From NCBI GenBank assembly GCA_002898675.1, contig BEHW01000117.1, positions 1 through 5,485 of the forward strand: 5,485 bases of DNA. Direction: 5' to 3'. Below are positions 1 through 5,485 of this stretch, in pieces (within the stretch, counting starts at the first letter, position 1; each line of letters starts with the position of its first letter). This stretch comes from a bacterium HR20 (GTDB lineage: Bacteria > Bacteroidota > Ignavibacteria > Kapaibacteriales > NICIL-2). The notes under the pieces are model-generated. The model saw only the letters and a list, made by a program, of their open reading frames with translations, did not search any database and was not told the origin of the DNA. A program made the position numbers and the translations under genes.

Positions 1-98
1 AGCTAACCGAACAGGAGCGAGATTTGCTCGCGCTGCTCGAACGCCTCAGTCGAGAATACGGCGGTCCTGAACAAGGACTGTCGCGAAGTCAACGCTGA
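1..98 (+). CDS. C-terminal end of an upstream gene, product not firmly identified
   Basis: The third frame is open from the left edge and ends at a TGA at 96-98, giving 31 residues. The tail begins LTEQERDLLALLERLSREYG, followed by a GPEQG turn and a basic end, and looks like one amphipathic helix. The pattern of a Leu-Thr/Asn-Glu start, a Leu-Leu pair and a Gly-Gly-Pro end resembles the C-terminal tail of DnaJ-type co-chaperones. Similar helices also end MarR-type regulators, so the name stays open. It is likely a real gene end because a short gap and a candidate promoter follow the stop. It could also be a chance open stretch, as only 98 bases are visible. Confidence 0.45.
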   Translation, partial: LTEQERDLLALLERLSREYGGPEQGLSRSQR

Positions 99-103
99 AC
101 AGC

Positions 104-111
104 TATCTTTG
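104..111 (+). promoter_or_regulatory. Candidate Bacteroidetes-type -7 promoter element (TATCTTTG)
   Basis: The octamer TATCTTTG matches the TAnnTTTG consensus of the -7 element used by the primary sigma factor in Bacteroidetes. It lies in the only gap upstream of the gene cluster. A start of transcription a few bases downstream would leave a leader of about 30 bases before the ATG at 148. No good TTTG (-33) partner is visible; the best at roughly the right distance is ACTG at 77-80, so the call is weak. It argues against the in-frame TTG at 109 as a translation start, since that codon lies inside the box. Confidence 0.35.
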
Positions 112-147
112 TCAAAGTACGTGACGAACACTATTGCTCGATCGCCA

Positions 148-591
148 ATGAAGCACACTGTGACCGCATCACTGATTGCAGTAGCGATCGCTGGATTTTC
201 TACCGCAGAGATGAGCGCCACATGTAGCCACACGCAGCACGGACGAACGAAAGCATTCCTTGCAGCATCATACCTTCAAACAGCACGTCTGGCTCGCCCT
301 CTCAACGACACTGTACGGAAATCCTCCCGCATCGTTAGTGTTAGCTTCGACGGTCAAAACGATCTCCTCACCGTCCGTCTCGACCTTGCCGACTCGCAAT
401 CGTGGATGGAAATTTCACTCTACAACATGCTCGGCAAGCGCGTCAAGGAAATTTACCGTGGGCCAGTGCAAGCAGACGATTCCTACCGGGATTTCACCGC
501 CACGCTGAGCGAACTTCCCAACGGGCTCTACATCGTCTCTGTGCAAGGCTCAAGCATTCGCCTTGCTGACAAAGTCTTCATCTCACGCTAG
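148..591 (+). CDS. Small secreted protein with a T9SS type A C-terminal sorting domain
   Basis: The product has 147 residues. Residues 1-20 to 1-24 form a Sec signal peptide (Lys2-His3, then a hydrophobic core, with possible cleavage after the STA at 18-20 or the MSA at 22-24). Residues about 60-147 match the type IX secretion sorting domain: a strand ending near ISLYNMLGKRV (89-99), an LPNGLY turn (123-128), and a closing strand that ends in KVFISR. In this family the domain is recognised by the outer-membrane T9SS machinery and is normally cleaved off or replaced by lipopolysaccharide attachment. Only about 35-40 residues separate the signal peptide from the domain, so there is no evident cargo domain. 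A longer reading from TTG at 109 would put 13 residues before the signal peptide, so the ATG at 148 is preferred. No Shine-Dalgarno sequence is seen. The next gene starts 16 bases after the stop and encodes a PorV/PorQ-like protein. Confidence 0.8.
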   Translation: MKHTVTASLIAVAIAGFSTAEMSATCSHTQHGRTKAFLAASYLQTARLARPLNDTVRKSSRIVSVSFDGQNDLLTVRLDLADSQSWMEISLYNMLGKRVKEIYRGPVQADDSYRDFTATLSELPNGLYIVSVQGSSIRLADKVFISR

Positions 592-607
592 CACGTGAGC
601 ACTGAAC

Positions 608-1603
608 ATGCGCACGCTACTTGCTGCATTGCTTACCCTGTACGGCATTGCATTCTGCCAGGAACGCTCATCACTATCGGTAGAAGCTTTCCTGCTGCGG
701 CCAATTGGTGCACGGGCAGCGGGACTGTCGAGCATGCAAGTCGCCTGTGCTGATGAGCCGAGCGCACTTTTTACCAATCCTGCGTGTCTGGGATACCTTC
801 GAGATAGCACTACCATCACAACCGGAACGACTCTGTTGTCATTTGGACGGTCACTATCAAACATCGCTGCATCATTCCCAGTTAGCAGTCAGATCACCAT
901 CGGCGCGGGCATTGTAGGCATGAATGCTGGAACAATTACCCAACGCGATCAAAGTGGCACCGCCCTCGGCAATCGAACGATTTGGCAGGGCTATGGCTCA
1001 GTGGCAGCATCCTACCGGTTGACTCAAGTTACAAGCCTCGGCGTTAGTGGACGATTGTTCTATGCCTCTGCACCCGATGCTGCATCCACGGGCAGCGGTG
1101 TTGCGCTCGATGCTGGGATAGTTACTTCTGTCCTCGATCGTGCCACGCTTGGCATCAGCATCCAACATCTCGGTGTGATGGCTTATGGTGCAGAACGCTT
1201 TTCGCTTCCTTGGATGCTCCGCATGGGAATATCGAGCCAGATTCCTTTCTCCACCGAGTACGTCCCCATCACCAGCGCTACACTCGGAACAACGGACACT
1301 GTCGAGCTTCCCAGCATCGAGCACATTCTCATCGGATTGGAGGCGCAGCTGCGGACTGGGGCGCTGACGCCAACGATCATCGCCGGTGCGGAAATTGTTC
1401 CCCACCCGTTGGTTGCACTGCGTGGTGGGGTTGCGCTCTATGGAGAATCTCTCGGACGACCACAGCTTTTCCCAGGAACATTGCTTAGCGGCGGCGTCTC
1501 GTTTACTCTTCCTCTCCCGATTCCCATTCGACTCGACTATGCAATTGCACGGGGATACACTGCATCACCACTTCACACACTATCGCTTGTCGCTGACCTC
1601 TAA
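608..1603 (+). CDS. PorV/PorQ-family outer-membrane beta-barrel protein
   Basis: The product has 331 residues. Residues 1 to about 18 form a signal peptide ending near IAFCQE; the Cys has Phe before it, so it is not a good lipobox. Residues 28-62 carry the family signature: FLLRPIGARAAGLSSMQVA, then ADEPSALFTNPACLG, the counterpart of the usual Gly-Ala-Arg-Ala-Ala, Ala-Asp-Asp and Asn-Pro-Ala pattern. The rest alternates polar and hydrophobic residues with many Gly/Ser/Thr, typical of membrane beta-strands, and the last strand ends HTLSLVADL at the stop. PorV family proteins are FadL-like barrels. PorV itself binds T9SS sorting domains and carries cargo to the sortase PorU, while PorQ relatives serve in the attachment complex. 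The length is nearer PorQ (about 330) than PorV (about 390), so I do not choose between them. The gene follows a sorting-domain gene by 16 bases and overlaps the next start by one base. Confidence 0.8.
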   Translation: MRTLLAALLTLYGIAFCQERSSLSVEAFLLRPIGARAAGLSSMQVACADEPSALFTNPACLGYLRDSTTITTGTTLLSFGRSLSNIAASFPVSSQITIGAGIVGMNAGTITQRDQSGTALGNRTIWQGYGSVAASYRLTQVTSLGVSGRLFYASAPDAASTGSGVALDAGIVTSVLDRATLGISIQHLGVMAYGAERFSLPWMLRMGISSQIPFSTEYVPITSATLGTTDTVELPSIEHILIGLEAQLRTGALTPTIIAGAEIVPHPLVALRGGVALYGESLGRPQLFPGTLLSGGVSFTLPLPIPIRLDYAIARGYTASPLHTLSLVADL

Positions 1604-2778
1604 TGATGCGCACCGTCGGAAAGGTACTTGCAGCAGCGATTGTCGTTGCAGTTACGTTTCCCTACGCTGCTGCTCCGCTCTACGACATCGCACCGCCCCG
1701 CCCATTCCGCAGTGCTCTGGCGACCGACCAAGCACAAATTGCTCAGGGGAGCTCGAAAGATTCGACTGCATGGTACAATCCCTACGCTACAGCAGAAGGA
1801 AGCTGGGGCAAGGTCAACCTGCATCTCCACAGCCGTGCATGGTTTGGCACAACCGATGGTCGAAAGAACTCTCTCAACGCAATTGATTCTGTTTATCGCC
1901 AGCTCGGCTACGAGGCTCTCGCACTTTCGAACTACCAACGAATAGACTCGCTCGGCAACGGCTGGAAGCACTTACCGTGCTATGAGCACGGCTACAACAT
2001 CCAGAAAACACACCAGCTGGCCCTCGGCGCCCGATCGGTCGTATGGCTCGATTGTGTGCTTCCGCAGACAGTATTCGTCAAGCAGTGGATTCTCGACGTC
2101 CTTCGTCCCACAGCAGAAGTGCTGATCGCTGCACACCCCGCATTCGGACGCCCAAGCTACAGCGAGCACGACATGACGCTGCTGAGCGGTTATGACTGCA
2201 TCGAAGTCTTCAACCACTATCGAACGTCGCTTGCCCACTGGGATTCCGCACTCTCGAATGGTATCCTCGTTTGGGGCGTCGGCAACGATGACTGCCATGA
2301 CGTCTCGAGCGACGGCGAAACAGGCGTCTGCCTGACCCTTGTTGCACTTCCACCGCACTGGACACCCGCCGACCTGTACCGTGCATACCGAAATGGCCAC
2401 ACGATTGCGGTACGCACACGGCACGCTGAACTTCCGATTGGCGTGCCGCAGCAATTTATCATCGGAGATAGCCTCGTTGTGCACCTTGCTGTACCAGCAG
2501 ATTCGATCCGCTTCATAAGCGATGGCAGTGTGATTGCCCGCGTCGGCAGAAGCGCGCGTGCTGCACTGCAGCTCCCACGCAATGCCGACTATGTCCGCGC
2601 TGAAGTGTACGCAGCAAACGCGACCTACGCACTCAATCCTGCAGTTCAACGCGCCAGCAGCAACCATCACCAGCAGCCACGTCTGCAGGAAAACCTCCTC
2701 TTGACGGTGATATTCCGCACGATCTGGATTTTGCTCTACGCCCATCTGCTATTGTACCTCCGAAGGAACCGCTCGTGA
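1603..2778 (+). CDS. Membrane-anchored PHP-domain protein (phosphoesterase-like)
   Basis: The product has 391 residues. A hydrophobic segment at 8-25 and a second at 364-387 followed by RRNR frame a soluble PHP domain at about 68-275. Visible PHP motifs are NLHLHS (72-77, His74 and His76), TDG (84-86), Glu128 and His137 in YEHGYNIQKTHQLALG, AAHP (176-179, His178), IEVFN (200-204) and DDCHD (229-233, Asp230 and His232). PHP domains use such residues to bind two or three metal ions and hydrolyse phosphoesters. The usual second motif Thr-Asp-His reads Ser-Asn-Tyr (109-111), so one metal ligand appears to be replaced. Residues 276-360 resemble a small beta-rich domain. Positive ends and two membrane segments suggest the PHP domain faces the periplasm, unless the first segment is a cleaved signal. 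The start is one of two tandem ATGs (1603, 1606). The first overlaps the preceding stop as TAATG, which suggests coupled translation. The substrate is unknown. Confidence 0.78.
   Translation: MMRTVGKVLAAAIVVAVTFPYAAAPLYDIAPPRPFRSALATDQAQIAQGSSKDSTAWYNPYATAEGSWGKVNLHLHSRAWFGTTDGRKNSLNAIDSVYRQLGYEALALSNYQRIDSLGNGWKHLPCYEHGYNIQKTHQLALGARSVVWLDCVLPQTVFVKQWILDVLRPTAEVLIAAHPAFGRPSYSEHDMTLLSGYDCIEVFNHYRTSLAHWDSALSNGILVWGVGNDDCHDVSSDGETGVCLTLVALPPHWTPADLYRAYRNGHTIAVRTRHAELPIGVPQQFIIGDSLVVHLAVPADSIRFISDGSVIARVGRSARAALQLPRNADYVRAEVYAANATYALNPAVQRASSNHHQQPRLQENLLLTVIFRTIWILLYAHLLLYLRRNRS
2763..2767 (+). promoter_or_regulatory. Possible ribosome-binding site (AAGGA) for the glycosyltransferase gene
   Basis: AAGGA lies inside the end of the PHP gene, 10 bases before ATG 2778 and 7 before GTG 2775. 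It is the clearest purine-rich Shine-Dalgarno-like site before any start in this window. The spacing slightly favours the GTG and the start-codon strength favours the ATG; the two differ by one residue. Confidence 0.4.
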
Positions 2779-4433
2779 TGAAATCGCACACGCGCACTTC
2801 GCTCTTACTTGCGTTGCTCGTGGGAGTGACAGTTCTTCCGTTTCTCGGCAATGCGTACCTGTTCGATTGGGACGAGGTAAATTTTGCCGAATGCGCTCGC
2901 GAGATGCTCGTTTCCGGAGACTACAACCACCCACAAATTGACTTCGAGCCGTTCTGGGAAAAACCACCACTGTTTTTCTGGGTGCAAGCAGCAGCAATGC
3001 ATCTGTTCGGTGTCAACGAATTCGCCGCTCGATTTCCCAACGCGATCGTTGGCATCGCAACGGTCCTTCTGCTTGCATATACTGGACGTCGGTGGGTTGA
3101 TGAAACGTTCGGTGCGCTCTGGGCGCTGCTGTGGGTAGGCTCATTGCTGCCAAACTTCTACATGCACTCCGGTTTGATTGATCCGCTCTTCAACTTCCTG
3201 ATGGTTGCCTCAACGGTTGCAGCCCTCGAAAGCATCACAAGCAAGCGGCGATGGCTCCTCCTATGTGCAAGTGGCATACTGCTCGGACTTGCGGTCCTGA
3301 CGAAAGGACCAGTAGCGATACTCTTGGTCGGCACGCCCCTGCTGATTGTGTGGTGGCGGCAATACGGCTGGAGCCGTACTGTGACGGATGCTGCAATTGT
3401 TGGTGCGTTGAGCGTGGTTCCGTTCGGACTGTGGTTACTCAGCGACCGAAGCTCATACGGGCAATGGTTCATGCGTTCGTTTATCGAGTACCAACTGCGG
3501 CTGCTCACCACAGGCGATGCCGGGCATAGCGGGCCGCTGTACTATCACGTCTTTGTTCTCCTGCTTGGGTGTTTTCCCGCTTCGTGGTTGGCATTTGCTG
3601 CATTCCGCACAAGCCGTCGTATCGAGCAACTGAACGCGCAATCACTGCTCTTTGCGACGATGCTCGCTGTTGTCGTTGTCGTCTTCTCGATTGTGAAGAC
3701 AAAGATTGTGCACTACTCCTCGCTGGCGTACTATCCGATCACGTTCTTTGCCGCACAGGCACTCTCTCGCTGGTGGGACCATCCCGAGCAGCGGCGCTGG
3801 ATCGGAGCGATCGCACTGGGCACCATCGTGGTAGGCGCCGCAATGATCGCAACGCCGCTGGTGCTCTCCAACCAGCAGCTTCTACTTTCACTTGTACATG
3901 ATCCCTTCGCTCGGAGCATCGTCGAGACTGCTCGACCTCGTTGGACTGGTCTAGAGTGGATGGCGGGAGCGCTCGCAGTTGGGGCGGCGATCATTGCGAT
4001 TGCGCTCATGCGGCGCATGCCCCGCCCTGCAGTTGTAACGCTGCTGGTAGGTATTGCACTGAGCGTATCGGCATTTCTGCGGGTTGTCGCGCCGCGCATC
4101 CAGGACTTCACACAGCGAGAACTCGTCGAATTCTGCCGCCGCTACAGCGATCGTGATGTGATTTTACATCCGATCGGCTTCAAAACGTACGTGCACCTTT
4201 TTTACGGCAAGCGCCGCCCTGAGCAAAGCCCACGACACTACGGTGTCGAACGTTCGCAGTGGGAATCCTTCCTGCTCAACAGTTCCGTTGATCGTGACGT
4301 TGTCTTTATCGCCAAGCGCGCGAAAGCACTCGATCTGCTCCGCCGCCGAGACTTTGTTCAACTTGATGATCCTCATTCAGCATGGCTGTTTTTACTTCGT
4401 CCACGCTCAACGGCGCGCGGCTCTACTTTTTAG
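2778..4433 (+). CDS. ArnT-like glycosyltransferase, family 39 (GT-C fold)
   Basis: The product has 551 residues from ATG 2778 (552 from GTG 2775). It is a polytopic inner-membrane protein with about 12-13 predicted spans to residue 434, then a soluble tail at about 435-551. The N-terminal part carries the family signature: LFDWDEVNFAECAREM (28-43, acidic pair Asp32-Glu33), FWEKPPLFFWVQ (59-70, Glu61), and NEFAARFPNA (80-89). TKGP (176-179) and KTKIVHYSSLAYYP (307-320) match the later conserved loops. Relatives such as ArnT transfer a sugar from a polyprenyl-phosphate carrier to lipid A on the periplasmic face, and others glycosylate proteins or lipids. The length matches ArnT (about 550). The donor and acceptor cannot be told from sequence, so the symbol arnT is withheld. 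The start overlaps the PHP stop as TGATG, and the 3' end overlaps mpl by 52 bases. Confidence 0.88.
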   Translation: MKSHTRTSLLLALLVGVTVLPFLGNAYLFDWDEVNFAECAREMLVSGDYNHPQIDFEPFWEKPPLFFWVQAAAMHLFGVNEFAARFPNAIVGIATVLLLAYTGRRWVDETFGALWALLWVGSLLPNFYMHSGLIDPLFNFLMVASTVAALESITSKRRWLLLCASGILLGLAVLTKGPVAILLVGTPLLIVWWRQYGWSRTVTDAAIVGALSVVPFGLWLLSDRSSYGQWFMRSFIEYQLRLLTTGDAGHSGPLYYHVFVLLLGCFPASWLAFAAFRTSRRIEQLNAQSLLFATMLAVVVVVFSIVKTKIVHYSSLAYYPITFFAAQALSRWWDHPEQRRWIGAIALGTIVVGAAMIATPLVLSNQQLLLSLVHDPFARSIVETARPRWTGLEWMAGALAVGAAIIAIALMRRMPRPAVVTLLVGIALSVSAFLRVVAPRIQDFTQRELVEFCRRYSDRDVILHPIGFKTYVHLFYGKRRPEQSPRHYGVERSQWESFLLNSSVDRDVVFIAKRAKALDLLRRRDFVQLDDPHSAWLFLLRPRSTARGSTF

Positions 4434-5485
4434 GTATCGGTGGCATTGCAATGGGTTCGGTCGCTCTTGCATGCCACCACGACGGTGCAATCGTTAGTGG
4501 ATGCGACAGCGGCATTTATCCGCCGATGAGCACCATGCTTGCACAGAGTGGAATTTCGTTTGCCGAGCAATACAGCCCAGAGCACATACTGGCATTCCAA
4601 CCCGATGCTGTCGTCGTTGGCAATGCGATCAGTCGAGGCAACCCCGCACTCGAAGCTGCGCTCGATGCGAACCTCCCCCTCATCTCGATGCCGGAGCTAC
4701 TGCGATGGCACTTCCTCCAGCACCGCACACGTATTGTCGTCAGTGGCACCCACGGCAAGACCACCACGACGAGCATGATTGCATGGATTCTTCGATCCTG
4801 TGGACTTCCGAGTGGCTACCTCATCGGTGGTGCCGTCGAGCAACTCGGTGCAAGCTGCGTACGTGCTCCGGTTGGTGGGCTATTCGTTCTCGAAGGGGAT
4901 GAGTACGATACTGCGTTCTTTGACAAACGGAGCAAGTTCCTCCATACGATGCCACACGTGCTGGTAATCACGAGCATCGAGTACGACCACGCAGACATTT
5001 TCCCGACCTACGCGAGCGTCCGAGCTACCTTCGAACAACTCGTTCGGCTCGTCCCACGCAGTGGTCTCATCGTTGCAGCGGGCGATGATCCCGGTGCGCG
5101 CAGTGTTGTTAATCGCTCGATCGCTCCAGTCCTCCACTATGGAATGAGCGATGGCAGCCAGCTCCGTGCGCGGATCGTCGAATGCAACGAAGAACGCACC
5201 ACCTTCGCAGTCGAAGAGGGCACAACACACTACGGAACGTTTACCCTCCGCATGCACGGAGCACATAACGTGCGGAATGCAACTGCAGCAATCGCCGTCG
5301 CGCGGCATCTTGGACTTGATCGCATAAGGATTGCTGAGGTATTGGAGGCTTTTGTGCCACCGAAACGCCGCTTTGAAATCCTCTGCACTTGGCATGGTGC
5401 AACAGTCGTGGATGATTTTGCGCATCACCCGACAGCAATCAAGGCAACGCTCGACGCAGCACGGCAGCGCTTCCCCAACCGTCGC
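4382..5485 (+). CDS. mpl: UDP-N-acetylmuramate:L-alanyl-gamma-D-glutamyl-meso-diaminopimelate ligase (partial, 3' end outside window)
   Basis: The frame is open to the right edge and shows 368 residues of a protein usually about 450-460 long. It is a cytoplasmic Mur-ligase relative that reattaches recovered murein tripeptide to UDP-MurNAc using ATP, for peptidoglycan recycling. The N-terminal Rossmann motif is RLYFLGIGGIAMG (13-25), and the ATP loop is SGTHGKTTTTSM (121-132). LEGDEYD (170-176), DKRSKF (181-186) and TSIEYDHADIF (197-207) are characteristic of Mpl rather than MurC. GAHNVRNATAAIA (293-305), KRRFE (328-332) and VDDFAHHPTAI (343-353) follow in the expected order. The ATG at 4382 is the first start after an in-frame stop at 4367 and sits just before the Rossmann strand; the next ATG (4451) would remove the GIGG. 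The start lies inside the glycosyltransferase gene, with a 52-base overlap and no clear Shine-Dalgarno site, which suggests coupled translation. The last part of the C-terminal domain is missing only because of the window edge. Confidence 0.93.
   Translation, partial: MAVFTSSTLNGARLYFLGIGGIAMGSVALACHHDGAIVSGCDSGIYPPMSTMLAQSGISFAEQYSPEHILAFQPDAVVVGNAISRGNPALEAALDANLPLISMPELLRWHFLQHRTRIVVSGTHGKTTTTSMIAWILRSCGLPSGYLIGGAVEQLGASCVRAPVGGLFVLEGDEYDTAFFDKRSKFLHTMPHVLVITSIEYDHADIFPTYASVRATFEQLVRLVPRSGLIVAAGDDPGARSVVNRSIAPVLHYGMSDGSQLRARIVECNEERTTFAVEEGTTHYGTFTLRMHGAHNVRNATAAIAVARHLGLDRIRIAEVLEAFVPPKRRFEILCTWHGATVVDDFAHHPTAIKATLDAARQRFPNRR

Noticed and set aside
109..147. TTG at 109 as an upstream start for the sorting-domain protein
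   Set aside because: It would put 13 residues ahead of a good signal peptide, and the codon falls in the candidate -7 box. ATG 148 gives a normal signal peptide.
184..191. GCGATCGC as the cyanobacterial HIP1 repeat
   Set aside because: Only two copies are present, and the T9SS-type proteins point to the Bacteroidota/Chlorobiota group, not cyanobacteria.
608..1603. PorV-like protein as a lipoprotein (Cys17)
   Set aside because: The residue before the Cys is Phe, which does not fit a lipobox; a normal Sec signal peptide is more likely.
1386..1886. 166-codon plus-strand frame bridging the PorV-like and PHP genes
   Set aside because: It overlaps two well-supported genes in another frame and its translation is rich in Cys, His and Arg without any pattern, typical of a shadow frame.
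1972..2745. 257-codon open frame on the minus strand inside the PHP gene
   Set aside because: It lies fully antisense to a gene with clear PHP motifs and its translation shows no recognisable domain. It is most likely a by-product of codon bias.
4880..5428. 182-codon open frame on the minus strand inside mpl
   Set aside because: It is antisense to strongly conserved Mpl motifs and has no domain pattern of its own.
4382..5485. MurC or another Mur ligase instead of Mpl
   Set aside because: The EGDEYD, DKRSKF and EYDHADIF series with DDFAHHPTAI is the Mpl pattern.

Overview
This window looks like a compact, plus-strand stretch of chromosome from a member of the Bacteroidota/Chlorobiota (FCB) group. 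Two features point there: a secreted protein ending in a type IX secretion system (T9SS) type A sorting domain, and a PorV/PorQ-type outer-membrane protein right after it. A possible Bacteroidetes-type -7 promoter box (TAnnTTTG) and the general lack of strong Shine-Dalgarno sequences fit. The moderate GC content would suit lineages such as Kapaibacteriota/Ignavibacteriota, but that narrower placement is inference, not something read from a marker gene.

Layout: (1) bases 1-98 are the last 31 codons of an upstream gene, a charged, helical tail that cannot be named firmly. (2) Bases 99-147 are a short intergenic gap with the candidate promoter. (3) 148-591 encodes a 147-residue secreted protein that is little more than a signal peptide, a short linker and a T9SS sorting domain. 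(4) 608-1603 encodes a PorV/PorQ-like beta-barrel. (5) 1603-2778 encodes a PHP-domain protein with a membrane segment at each end. (6) 2778-4433 encodes an ArnT-like, multi-spanning GT-C glycosyltransferase (family 39). (7) 4382 to the window end encodes the first 368 residues of Mpl, the murein tripeptide ligase of cell-wall recycling.

The genes from 148 onwards are packed tightly: a 16-base gap, a 1-base overlap (TAATG), another 1-base overlap (TGATG), then a 52-base overlap. This suggests one operon with translational coupling. All products belong to the cell envelope: a T9SS cargo-like protein and a candidate shuttle, a probably periplasmic PHP phosphoesterase-like protein, a lipid-linked-sugar transferase, and a cytoplasmic peptidoglycan-recycling ligase.

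The most interesting points are the near cargo-free sorting-domain protein paired with its PorV-like neighbour, and the membrane-anchored PHP protein in which the usual Thr-Asp-His motif reads Ser-Asn-Tyr. I saw no RNA gene, mobile element, CRISPR array or convincing terminator. There is no non-coding stretch longer than about 50 bases.
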